Part shown: positions 10,434-19,531 of the stretch, one piece after another
Position numbering within the stretch: the stretch's first letter is position 1
How the letters are laid out: each line of letters opens with the position of its first letter
Origin: Acidobacteriota bacterium
GTDB taxonomy: Bacteria > Acidobacteriota > Vicinamibacteria > Vicinamibacterales > CAVVIG01
Length of the DNA: 53,396 nt
Assembly: GCA_028876655.1 (NCBI GenBank)
Contig: JAGWRA010000025.1
Location: 1 to 53,396 of the forward strand
Direction of reading: 5' to 3'
Position numbers and translations under genes: made by a program
The notes under the pieces: model-generated
Told to the model about the DNA's origin: nothing
What the model saw: the letters and a program-made list of their open reading frames with translations, nothing else
Database searches by the model: none

Positions 10434-10491
10434 TGGCGAACGCCTGAAGCCTGTACGCTCACGCCCGCAACTGCCGAGGAGGCCCCTGCCG

Positions 10492-12036
10492 ATGACGCCC
10501 GAGACGCTCGCGCCCGCCGCGCCCCTGAACCTGAAGACGATCCTCGGGCTGAAGCTGAAGCGGTTCCGCGAAGCCCGGCGCTTCACGCTGCGCGAACTCG
10601 GCGAGCGGACGGGCCTGTCGACCTCCTACCTGGCGGAGATCGAAGCCGGCAAGAAGTACCCCAAGCTGGACAAGATCCTGCAGATGGCCGAGGGGCTCGG
10701 CTGTCCGTACGAAGAACTGGTGTCGACCAAGCTCGACGCCGAGTTCGACACGCTGCACGCGTTCCTCACCTCTCCGGCCATCCACAACTTCCCGTTCGAC
10801 CTGTTCGGCCTGCGGACGGGCGAGCTGATGAAGCTCATCACGCGATCGCCGCACGAGGTGTCGGCGCTGCTGCGGACGCTGCACGACATCGCCAGCCAGT
10901 ACAACATCGGGGCCACCCACTTCCTGCGCGCGGCCCTCCGGTCGTACCAGGAGCTGACGGGCAACTACTACGCGCCCCTCGAGGACGCCGCCGACCGGTT
11001 CCGCCGCGAGCTGGCGGGCCAGGCGGGCGGCGTCGCGACGATCGGCCGCCTGCGGGCGTGGGTGCTGGCGCACGGGGTGCAGGACATCGACGAGCGGCTG
11101 CTCGGCGAGCGGCCGGCGCTGCGGGCCTTCCGATCGCTCCGGCTGGTCGACCCGCCGCGCCTCCTGCTCAACCCGCGGCTGAGCGCCTTCCAGCAGGCGT
11201 TCGTGCTGGCGCGCGAGGCCGGCTACCAGCTGCTCGAGCTGAAGGCGCGGTCGCAGACGACCCCGCCCGATCGCGAGGACTCCTTCGAGCAGGTGCTGAA
11301 CGACTTCAAGGCGTCGTACTTCGCCGGCGCCGTGCTGCTGCCGCGCGACCGGATCGCCGCCGACCTCGGCGCCTTCTTCCGGCTGCCGACCTGGCAACCG
11401 GCCGCCCTGACGGCGCTGCTCGACCGCTACGGCGTGACGCCCGAGACCCTGATGTACCGGTTCAGCCAGCTCACCGGCCAGGAGTTCGGGCTCCATCCGC
11501 ACTTCCTCAAGTTCAGCCTCGAGAGCGGCCGGGTCCGCCTGCTGAAACAACTGAACCTCTCGACGCTGCGGATTCCGTCGGGCATCGACGCCGACGAGCA
11601 CTACTGCCGGCGCTGGCTCTCGACCCACCTGCTGATGGAGCGGGCCGCGGCCAAGGCGCGCCGGCCGCGGCGGGTCCCGAAGCTGCTCGTCCGGGCCCAG
11701 CACTCGACCTTCGTGGACCGGCCGGACGAGGCGTTCTTCTGCCTGGGCATGGCGCTGGCCGAGCCGCTGCGCCCCGAGCTCGACATCAGCCTGACGATCG
11801 GCTTCCGCGCCGACGAGGTCTTCGCGCGCACGGTACGGTTCGCGCAGGATCGGGCCATCCGGCAGACGGTGCTCAACGGCACGTGCGAGCACTGTCCGCT
11901 GCCGGCCGACGCCTGCGGCGATCGCGCGGCCGCTCCGGTGCTCTACCAGCAGCAGCTCGCCCGCGCCGAGCTGATGCGCGAGCTCGAGGCGCTCTCGGCC
12001 CCACGCCTCTCCGCCACCTCCGCGCGCCGCCGCTGA
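10492..12036 (+). CDS. XRE-family transcriptional regulator, RamB/ScfR-like
   Basis: N-terminal HTH (LKRFREARRFTLRELGERTGLSTSYLAEIEAGKKYPKLDKILQMAEGL); long C-terminal region ending CEHCPLPADAC; divergent from aceA. Confidence 0.88.
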   Translation: MTPETLAPAAPLNLKTILGLKLKRFREARRFTLRELGERTGLSTSYLAEIEAGKKYPKLDKILQMAEGLGCPYEELVSTKLDAEFDTLHAFLTSPAIHNFPFDLFGLRTGELMKLITRSPHEVSALLRTLHDIASQYNIGATHFLRAALRSYQELTGNYYAPLEDAADRFRRELAGQAGGVATIGRLRAWVLAHGVQDIDERLLGERPALRAFRSLRLVDPPRLLLNPRLSAFQQAFVLAREAGYQLLELKARSQTTPPDREDSFEQVLNDFKASYFAGAVLLPRDRIAADLGAFFRLPTWQPAALTALLDRYGVTPETLMYRFSQLTGQEFGLHPHFLKFSLESGRVRLLKQLNLSTLRIPSGIDADEHYCRRWLSTHLLMERAAAKARRPRRVPKLLVRAQHSTFVDRPDEAFFCLGMALAEPLRPELDISLTIGFRADEVFARTVRFAQDRAIRQTVLNGTCEHCPLPADACGDRAAAPVLYQQQLARAELMRELEALSAPRLSATSARRR

Positions 12037-12081
12037 CGCGCACGCCGTCCTCCTGGTCGCCAGCTCAGCAGACGCCGATTC

Positions 12082-12175
12082 ATTCAATCTTTCGACGGAT
12101 GACCTCTGTACGCATCCCTGTTCTTGGATCGAGTCGTGGCCGCCACGCAGTCAACGAGTTAGTGCAAGCTCAGCT
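12082..12175 (+). promoter_or_regulatory. Conserved upstream module, copy A (ATTCAAT-N35-TTGGAT-N21-TCAACGAGTTAGTGCAAGCTCA)
   Basis: Same elements at nearly identical spacing upstream of three receptor genes (also 15474-15568 and 18869-18964). Confidence 0.6.
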
Positions 12176-12267
12176 GCGCTGAACGGGCCCATCCGTCAGG
12201 CGGCCGACTCCGGATCGATGGATCGCCGCACGAGCGACAGCTGAGCCATTGAACACGAGTCATGCGG

Positions 12268-12442
12268 ATTGCTCCTGATGAGCGGAGATCTCCGCGTGCG
12301 GCACACCTCATGCACCGCCGCACGCAACGCCCGCGCGCAGCCGTGGCGGGCGCCTCAGCCATTCCCCGCATCGTGCACGTCCGTGCAAGTCGCTCTTCGC
12401 TTCGTCGAAACCGCGCGTTTCAGGAGGAGGAGGACTCTGACC
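12268..12442 (+). promoter_or_regulatory. Conserved 175-nt 5' leader, copy A
   Basis: Aligns along its length with 15660-15835; 12338-12407 is identical over 70 nt to 15730-15799. Confidence 0.75.
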
Positions 12443-15304
12443 ATGCCACGAATCCGTCGATCGTGCCTTACCGCACTCGTCGTGTTCGCGTTCGCGCTGC
12501 CAGGCGCGGCGCGGGCCCAGAACGTGTCGAGCCATCTCACCGGGACCGTCAAGGACGGCCAGGGCGCCGTGCTCCCGGGCGTCACCGTCACCGCCACGTC
12601 ACCGGCGCTGATCGGGTCGCAGGTCGCCGTCACGCAGTCCAACGGCACGTACCTGTTCCCGTCGCTGCCGCCCGGGACCTACGCGCTGAACTTCCAGCTG
12701 TCCGGCTTTCAGGCAATCACGCAGAGCAACATCAACCTGCCGCTCGGGCAGACGTTGACGGTGAACGCCCAGCTGCAGCTGGCGAGCCTCAAGGAGAGCG
12801 TCACGGTGACGGCCGAGTCGCCGGTGGTCGACGTCCAGTCGACGACGCTCGGCAACACGATGAACACGGCCAAGCTCATCAGCGTGCCGAGTTCCACGGA
12901 CCTCTGGGGCGCCCTGGCGCAGACGGCCGGCGTCCGGATGCAGGGTTTCGACGTCGGCGGCAGCCACAAGTACCAGCAGGACGGCTATGCCGCCTTCGGC
13001 GAGAACGACCAGACGCGCATCATCACCGAGGGGGTGGACACGACCGAGGGGACCGGCGGGGCGGGCGGGTACAACGACTTCTACGCCCACAACGAGGTCT
13101 CGGTCAGCGCAGCGGGCCAGGACGTCGCGATGAACACGCCGGGGGCGGCGGTCATCTCCACGATCAAGAGCGGCGGCAACACGTTCAAGTCGCTGATCAA
13201 CCAGAGCTACGAGCCCTCGAGCTTCGTCGGCAACAACATCAATCCGTCGATCACGGCGCGGGGCGGCTCCTCGTCGGCGAACCTGCTCTTCTGGGAGAAC
13301 CACGACGACCTGGGCGGCCCGATCAAGCGGGACAAGCTGTGGTTCTACGCCGCGTTCAACCACTTCCACATCGACCAGCTCCTGCCGGGCGTCCCCCAGA
13401 GCGTGGCGACGAACCTCGGGATCTTCAACAACTTCACGACCAAGGAGACCTGGAAGCCGAGCGCAAAGGACACCTTCATCGGCTACTACCAGTACGGGAA
13501 GAAGTCGGAACCGACGCGCGGCCTGTCGTCACTGCGTCCGAAGGAGTCGACGCTGGCCGAGTTCTCGCCCGGCTGGATGTACAACGGCAAGTGGGAGCGG
13601 GTCTGGACGAACCGCTTCTTCACCGAGCTGAACGTCGGCACGTTCGGCTACATCTTCCCGGAGGTGCCGTCGGTCGACTACAAGACCAACCCGCCGGTCC
13701 ACGACCTCGGCACGGGCCAGGAAACGGGCGCCGGCTTCGCGCAGGGGGGCACGGGCGGCCCGTTCGACCTGAACCGCGCCAAGCCGCAGGTCTTCGGTGA
13801 CGCGACCTACTACCTGCCGACCAAGAAGGGCGGCAGCCACGATCTGAAGGTCGGCTTCGAGTGGATCCGCGACGAGTCGCAGTTCGGCAACAACGGCCAG
13901 TCCGGACCGATCCTCTGGCTGCCGCGCGACGGGCAGCCGTTCGAGATCCGGCTGACGGACCTCGGGACGCCGGGCTCGCTCGGCAGCTCGTGGCTGGCGC
14001 CGGTCAACGAGGATCACCGGATGGCCTTCTACGCCCAGGACCGGTGGACGGCCAACAGCCACGTCACGCTGACCGTCGGTCTCCGGTACGATCGGCAGTC
14101 GCCCTACTACCGCCAGGGCAAGCGCGATCCGATCCTGACCGACTACTTCACGGCGGCGACCAACCCGGCCGCGACGCTGTTCACCCGGAACAACGTCGCG
14201 CCGCGCATCGGTGTCAGCATCGACCCGGGGGGCGACGGCAAGACGGCCGTCAAGGCGTTCTACGGCCGGTACTACTTCAACTTCGCCGACAGCTTCTCGA
14301 ACGTCAATCCGGGGGGGACCAACACCAAGACCTACCGCTACTCGGGGCCGAACGGCACGTTCATCCCGGCCGACCTCGGCCAGCTGGTGACCGCCACGGG
14401 CGGCGTCAGCACGACGCTCGATCCGAACCTCAAGACGCCGTACACCGATGAAATCGACTTCTCGGTGCAGCGCCAGATCTGGGGTGAGTCGTCGATCCGT
14501 GTGGCGTACGTCCGCAAGATGGACCGGAACGAGTTCTCCACCTACAGTCCGGATCTCGTCGGCCAGTTCACGGTGCCGGTCACGATTCCCGTGACGCTCC
14601 AGGGCGTCGGCAGCACGACGGCGACGACGCAGAACTTCACGGTGAACGACATCCCGGCGTCGCTGATTCCGGCGCTCGGCGAGAGCACGATCGCCACGAT
14701 TCCGGCGTCGGCCAACAGCGGCGCCCGCAACTTCGACACGATCGAGGTCGCCTTCAACAAGCGGTTCAAGAAGGGGCTCTTCCTCGACACGAGCTACGAC
14801 TGGACCCGCTACGACGCCCTCTTCTCCCCGAACGCGGTCAGCACCAGCAACGTGACGCAGGCCGACCCGATCGGGTACGACTACTTCGAGAACCCGTATC
14901 CGACCGTCTCCAACCGCCAGAAGACGAGCGGCTGGGTCTACCACCTGTCGGCCAACTACGAGTTCCCCTACCAGATCGGGATCGGCGCCAACTTCCTGAT
15001 CCAGAGCGGCTGGAACTACGCCCGCCGCATCGGCATCAACCTGCCGAACGCCGGCTTCCAGGAGTTCTGGATGGCGAACCTCGACACCAACCGATCGGAC
15101 ACGGTGCCGTTCCTGAACCTCCGCTTCGACAAAGCGTTCGACATCCCGGGCGGCCACCGCTTCACGGCGATGCTCGATCTCTACAACGTGACCAACGCGG
15201 TGCCGGTGACGAACTTCCAGATCCTGAACGGCACCTCGTACAACCGGATCATCAGCCTGCTCAATCCGCGCACGCTGGAGCTCGGCCTGCGCTTCGAGTT
15301 CTAA
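12443..15304 (+). CDS. Oar-like TonB-dependent receptor, tandem copy 1
   Basis: Signal peptide MPRIRRSCLTALVVFAFALPGAARAQ; CarboxypepD_reg-like domain; DVGGSHKYQQDGY, TRIITEGVDTTEGTGGAGG; C-terminal LELGLRFEF. Confidence 0.95.
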   Translation: MPRIRRSCLTALVVFAFALPGAARAQNVSSHLTGTVKDGQGAVLPGVTVTATSPALIGSQVAVTQSNGTYLFPSLPPGTYALNFQLSGFQAITQSNINLPLGQTLTVNAQLQLASLKESVTVTAESPVVDVQSTTLGNTMNTAKLISVPSSTDLWGALAQTAGVRMQGFDVGGSHKYQQDGYAAFGENDQTRIITEGVDTTEGTGGAGGYNDFYAHNEVSVSAAGQDVAMNTPGAAVISTIKSGGNTFKSLINQSYEPSSFVGNNINPSITARGGSSSANLLFWENHDDLGGPIKRDKLWFYAAFNHFHIDQLLPGVPQSVATNLGIFNNFTTKETWKPSAKDTFIGYYQYGKKSEPTRGLSSLRPKESTLAEFSPGWMYNGKWERVWTNRFFTELNVGTFGYIFPEVPSVDYKTNPPVHDLGTGQETGAGFAQGGTGGPFDLNRAKPQVFGDATYYLPTKKGGSHDLKVGFEWIRDESQFGNNGQSGPILWLPRDGQPFEIRLTDLGTPGSLGSSWLAPVNEDHRMAFYAQDRWTANSHVTLTVGLRYDRQSPYYRQGKRDPILTDYFTAATNPAATLFTRNNVAPRIGVSIDPGGDGKTAVKAFYGRYYFNFADSFSNVNPGGTNTKTYRYSGPNGTFIPADLGQLVTATGGVSTTLDPNLKTPYTDEIDFSVQRQIWGESSIRVAYVRKMDRNEFSTYSPDLVGQFTVPVTIPVTLQGVGSTTATTQNFTVNDIPASLIPALGESTIATIPASANSGARNFDTIEVAFNKRFKKGLFLDTSYDWTRYDALFSPNAVSTSNVTQADPIGYDYFENPYPTVSNRQKTSGWVYHLSANYEFPYQIGIGANFLIQSGWNYARRIGINLPNAGFQEFWMANLDTNRSDTVPFLNLRFDKAFDIPGGHRFTAMLDLYNVTNAVPVTNFQILNGTSYNRIISLLNPRTLELGLRFEF

Positions 15305-15324
15305 GCGTCACGCACGACACCTGT

Positions 15325-15354
15325 CCGGAGCCGGACCCGCGGGTCCGGCTCCGG
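15325..15354 (+). terminator. 30-bp perfect palindrome, probable 3' hairpin
   Basis: CCGGAGCCGGACCCGCGGGTCCGGCTCCGG about 20 nt after the stop; no strong poly-T. Confidence 0.7.
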
Positions 15355-15473
15355 CTCGTCTACCCCTCATCGGTCGAGCAGCCAGCCCAGCCATTTCAGC
15401 GATGACGACGGCCGTTCGAATCGCCGCCCCCACGAAATAATCCGTCTTTGAACTGAAGAGCTTTGACCGATCC

Positions 15474-15568
15474 ATTCAATCTTTTGATTGAGGACGCCGG
15501 TTCGCATCATTCAACTTGGATCGGCTGCGACACGAACGGAATCAATCACTTAATACAAGCTCATCTGG
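15474..15568 (+). promoter_or_regulatory. Conserved upstream module, copy B (ATTCAAT-N35-TTGGAT-N20-TCAATCACTTAATACAAGCTCATCTGG)
   Basis: Aligned to copies A and C with the 42-nt ATTCAAT-to-TTGGAT spacing. Confidence 0.6.
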
Positions 15569-15659
15569 TCTGTTCCGCTCTGTCGACACGCGGTCCGACT
15601 CCAAATACATGGACCAATGCAGCGCATACAGCAGAGTTTATTGAACACAATCGACGCGA

Positions 15660-15835
15660 ATTGCTCCTGATGAGCGGAGATCTTCGCGTACGGCACAGCT
15701 CCTGCACTGCCGCGCGCAACGCCCGCGCTCAGCCGTGGCGGGCGCCTCAGCCATTCCCCGCATCGTGCACGTCCGTGCAAGTCGCTCTTCGCTTCGTCGG
15801 GATGCATGCATTTCAGGAGGAGGAGGACTCTGACC
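15660..15835 (+). promoter_or_regulatory. Conserved 176-nt 5' leader, copy B
   Basis: Aligns with 12268-12442; includes a 70-nt identical block. Confidence 0.75.
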
Positions 15836-18706
15836 ATGTCACGAATCCGTCGATCGTGCTGTACCGCGCTCGTCGTGTTCGCGTTCGCGCTGCCCGGCGC
15901 GGCGCGGGCCCAGAACGTGTCGGGCCATCTGACCGGGACCGTCAAGGACACCCAGGGAGCCGTGCTGCCGGGCGTCACCGTCACCGCGACGTCACCGGCC
16001 CTCATCGGAACGCAGGTGGCCGTCACGCAGTCCAACGGCACGTATCTGTTCCCGTCGCTCCCGCCGGGGACGTACACCGAGAAGTTCGAACTGTCGGGCT
16101 TCCAGACGATTGCGCGGGGCAACATCACGCTGGCGCTCGGCCAGACGCTCACGGTGAACGCCCAGCTGCCGCTGGCGAGCCTCAAGGAGAACGTCACCGT
16201 GACGGCCGAGTCGCCGGTGGTCGACACGCAGTCGACGGGGCTCGGCAACACCCTGAACACGGCCAAACTGATCAGCGTGCCGACGTCCACGGACATCTGG
16301 GGCGCGCTGGCGCAGACGGCCGGCGTCCGGATGCAGGGCTTCGACGTCGGTGGCAGCCACAAGTACCAGCAGGACGGCTACAACGCCTTCGGCGAGCGCG
16401 ATCAGAACCGCGTCATCATCGAGGGGTCGGACACGACGGAAGGCACGGGCGGGGCCGGCGGCTACTGGGACTACTACGCGGCCAACGAGGTGTCGGTCAC
16501 GGCGGCCGGGCAGGACGTGGCGATGAACACGCCGGGGACGGCCACGGTGCTGACGATCAAGAGCGGCGGCAATCAGTTCAAGTCACTGATCAACCAGACC
16601 TACGAGCCGTCGAGCTTCGTCGGTGACAACGTCGACACGTCAATCACGGCCCGGGGCGGATCGGCGTCCAAGAATCTCCTGTACTGGGAGAACCACGACG
16701 ACCTGGGCGGCCCGATCAAGAAGGACAAGCTGTGGTTCTACGCCGCCTACAACCACTTCCACATCAACCAGAGCCTGCCGGGCGTCGACCCGAACGTCGC
16801 GACGAACCTCGGGATCCTCTGGGCGTTCACGACCAAGGAGACGTGGAAGGCGTCGTCGAAGGACACCATCATCGGCTACTACCAGTACGACAACAAGGCG
16901 CTGCCGACCCGTGGTCTGTCGGCCCTCCGGCCGAAGGAGTCGACGCTGGCCGAGTTCGCGCCGGGATGGATGTACAACGGCAAGTGGGAGCGGGTCTGGA
17001 CGAACCGGCTGTTCACCGAGCTGAACGTCGGCGAGTTCGGCTACGACTTCCCCGAGGTCCCCTCGGTCGACTACAAGACCCACCCGCCGATCCACGACCT
17101 GGCGCTCGGCACCGACAGCGGCGCCGGCTTCACGCAGGGCGGCACGTCCGGCCCGTTCGATCTGCATCGCGCCAAGCCGCAGGCGTTCGGCGACGCGACG
17201 TATTACCTGCCGACGAAGAACGGCGGGAGCCACAACCTGAAATTCGGCTTCGAGTGGATCAACGACATGTCGGAGTTCGGCAGCATCGGCACGGCCGGCC
17301 CGATCCTCTGGCTCGATCGGAACAACCAGCCCTTCGAGATCCGGCTGACCGACCTCGGCACGCCGAGCTCACTCGGCAGCGCCTGGCTCACGCCGATCAA
17401 TGAGGACCATCGGGTGGCCCTGTACGCCCAGGACCGGTGGACCGCCAACGATCACATCACGATCACGGCCGGCCTGCGCTACGACCGGCAGTCGCCGTAC
17501 TACCGTCAGGGCAAACGCGGGCCGATCCTGACCGACTGGTTCTCGGCGTACACGACGCCGGCCAAGACGCTCTTCACGCACACCAACATCGCCCCCCGCC
17601 TCGGCCTGAGCTACGACCCGATGGGCGACGGGAAGACGGCGGTCAAGGCGTTCTACGGCCGCTACTACTTCAACTTCGCCGACAGCTTCTCGGCGGTGAA
17701 CCCCGGCGGCGCCAACACCAAGACGTACCAGTACACGGGGGTGGCCGGCAACTACGATCCGGCGTACATCGCGGCCCACCTCGGCAAGCTGGTCGGCTCG
17801 ACGGGCGGCGTCAGCACGACGCTGGACTCGAACCTGAAAGCGCCGTACACCGACGAGATCGACCTCTCGGTGCAGCGGCAGTTCTGGGGTGAATCGTCGA
17901 TCCGACTGGCCTACGTCCGGAAGATGGACCGCAACCAGTTCTCGACCTTCAGCCCGGGCCTGGTCGGCCAGTTCACGGTGCCGACGGCGATCCCGGTGGC
18001 GCTGGCGAGCGTCGGCGGCGCGCAGGGCGTCCAGACCTTCACCGTCAACGACATCCCGGCCTCGCTCGTCCCGCAGCTCGCCGTGAACACCATCGCCACG
18101 ATGCCTTCGTCGGTGAGCAACGGCGCGCAGAACTTCGACACGATTGAAATCGCCTTCAACAAGCGCTTCCAGAAGGGGCTCTTCCTCGACATGAGCTACG
18201 ACTGGACGCGCAACAACGCGCTGTTCTCGCCGTACAGCGCCAGCGGCAGCAACACGACGCAGGGCGACCCGATCGGGTACGACTACTATGAGAACGTCTA
18301 CCCGACCGTCACCACCCGGCAGACGACGAGCGACTGGGTCTACCACCTGTCGGCCAACTACCAGTTCCCGTATCAGATTGGCATCGGCGCCAACTTCCTG
18401 GTCCAGAGCGGCTGGAACTACGCGCGCATCCTCAACGTCAATCTGCCGAACGGGGGCTTCCAGCGGTTCTGGATGAACGACCTCAGCAACAGCCGGTCGC
18501 AGACCGTGCCGCTGCTGAACCTGCGCGTCGACAAGACGTTCGACATCCCGGGCGGACACAGCGCCCAGGTGATGCTGGACCTGTTCAACATCACGAACGC
18601 GAATCCGGTCACGAACTTCGCGCTGCTCAACGGCTCGTCCTACAACCGGGTCATCACCATGCTGAGCCCGCGCACGCTGGAACTCGGCCTGCGGTTCCAG
18701 TTCTAG
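15836..18706 (+). CDS. Oar-like TonB-dependent receptor, tandem copy 2
   Basis: MSRIRRSCCTALVVFAFALPGAARAQNVSGHLTGTVKDTQGAVLPG...; C-terminal LELGLRFQF. Confidence 0.95.
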   Translation: MSRIRRSCCTALVVFAFALPGAARAQNVSGHLTGTVKDTQGAVLPGVTVTATSPALIGTQVAVTQSNGTYLFPSLPPGTYTEKFELSGFQTIARGNITLALGQTLTVNAQLPLASLKENVTVTAESPVVDTQSTGLGNTLNTAKLISVPTSTDIWGALAQTAGVRMQGFDVGGSHKYQQDGYNAFGERDQNRVIIEGSDTTEGTGGAGGYWDYYAANEVSVTAAGQDVAMNTPGTATVLTIKSGGNQFKSLINQTYEPSSFVGDNVDTSITARGGSASKNLLYWENHDDLGGPIKKDKLWFYAAYNHFHINQSLPGVDPNVATNLGILWAFTTKETWKASSKDTIIGYYQYDNKALPTRGLSALRPKESTLAEFAPGWMYNGKWERVWTNRLFTELNVGEFGYDFPEVPSVDYKTHPPIHDLALGTDSGAGFTQGGTSGPFDLHRAKPQAFGDATYYLPTKNGGSHNLKFGFEWINDMSEFGSIGTAGPILWLDRNNQPFEIRLTDLGTPSSLGSAWLTPINEDHRVALYAQDRWTANDHITITAGLRYDRQSPYYRQGKRGPILTDWFSAYTTPAKTLFTHTNIAPRLGLSYDPMGDGKTAVKAFYGRYYFNFADSFSAVNPGGANTKTYQYTGVAGNYDPAYIAAHLGKLVGSTGGVSTTLDSNLKAPYTDEIDLSVQRQFWGESSIRLAYVRKMDRNQFSTFSPGLVGQFTVPTAIPVALASVGGAQGVQTFTVNDIPASLVPQLAVNTIATMPSSVSNGAQNFDTIEIAFNKRFQKGLFLDMSYDWTRNNALFSPYSASGSNTTQGDPIGYDYYENVYPTVTTRQTTSDWVYHLSANYQFPYQIGIGANFLVQSGWNYARILNVNLPNGGFQRFWMNDLSNSRSQTVPLLNLRVDKTFDIPGGHSAQVMLDLFNITNANPVTNFALLNGSSYNRVITMLSPRTLELGLRFQF

Positions 18707-18723
18707 ACGCGCACGTCACACAC

Positions 18724-18753
18724 CCGGAGCCGGACCACAGGGTCCGGCTCCGG
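18724..18753 (+). terminator. 3' hairpin (CCGGAGCCGGACC-ACAG-GGTCCGGCTCCGG)
   Basis: 13-bp perfect stem just after the stop; near-identical to 15325-15354. Confidence 0.7.
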
Positions 18754-18868
18754 CCCGTCCGTTCGAGCCGCCTCGGCTGGCGCGGCCGCTGAAGACTCTG
18801 CGCACGGGATATTTCCCTTTCCTCGCGATCGCTGCGGTTCGACCTCTCGCCTACGGTCGAGCTGCACG

Positions 18869-18964
18869 CTTCAATTCGGCCGATGCCACGAGCCGGCGCT
18901 TCACGGTTTCTTGGATTCGGCATAGAGCAGAAGCAAATCAACGACTTACCGCAAGCTCATCTGG
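18869..18964 (+). promoter_or_regulatory. Conserved upstream module, copy C (TTCAAT / TTGGAT / TCAACGACTTACCGCAAGCTCATCTGG)
   Basis: Same 42-nt and 27-nt spacings as copy A; lies farther (about 660 nt) from the receptor ATG. Confidence 0.58.
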
Positions 18965-19438
18965 ACGCGAGCGCAGCTGTGGCGCGCGCGCGTGATTCAG
19001 TGAAATGGATTGCGCGCCTCACGCGCCCGACGGCCGGACGCGCGTGTACGAGGCGGATCGCGAGCGTCCATCGCAGAGATGGCTGACGTCGGATCGTCGC
19101 CTCTCTCGATCGTGAGGCGCGTTGGTTCCTGCTCCGCTCGGGAGTGATGCGCCCGACGTCTGGCCGCCACACCTCATCAATGCAGGTCTCTGTCGCTTCA
19201 CACACTTACGTCGTCGCACGCGCCGACGATCGTCTCGATATCGGTCGCCAGCGACGGCGCACGATCGCCGTGCGACGCCCGGTGCGCGCCTGATCGGTGG
19301 CGCGGGCGCGTCGGCCGTTGTGGCGGATGTCCCCGCGGGTCCGCGCGCGCGATGTCCTCGCCGATTGCGATCCGGCACGACCCGTGCTGTAAGGGAGGGC
19401 GTTGCCGGTGTCGATCCCGACGGTTCGAGGCCGGTGAC

Positions 19439-19514
19439 ATGCCGTGCCGCGGGTGGTTTTCCGCGGGACACGGCATTTCGCTTGTTGGGTCGATGGGATC
19501 GTGCCGATCCCATC
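19439..19514 (+). promoter_or_regulatory. Two consecutive hairpins abutting the Shine-Dalgarno of receptor copy 3
   Basis: ATGCCGTGCCGCGG-GTGGTTTT-CCGCGGGACACGGCAT (19439-19476) and GATGGGATCG-TGC-CGATCCCATC (19492-19514), followed immediately by AGGAGGAGG. Confidence 0.6.
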
Positions 19515-19531
19515 AGGAGGAGGAAGCGTTC

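Noticed and set aside
15463-16626. 387-aa plus-strand ORF overlapping receptor copy 2
   Set aside because: Only its MSGDL...LRFV segment shows codon-like conservation; the remainder is an out-of-frame reading of the receptor gene.
19200-19531. Known riboswitch (for example cobalamin) upstream of receptor copy 3
   Set aside because: No recognisable conserved core boxes; only generic hairpins. Covariance-model search would be needed.
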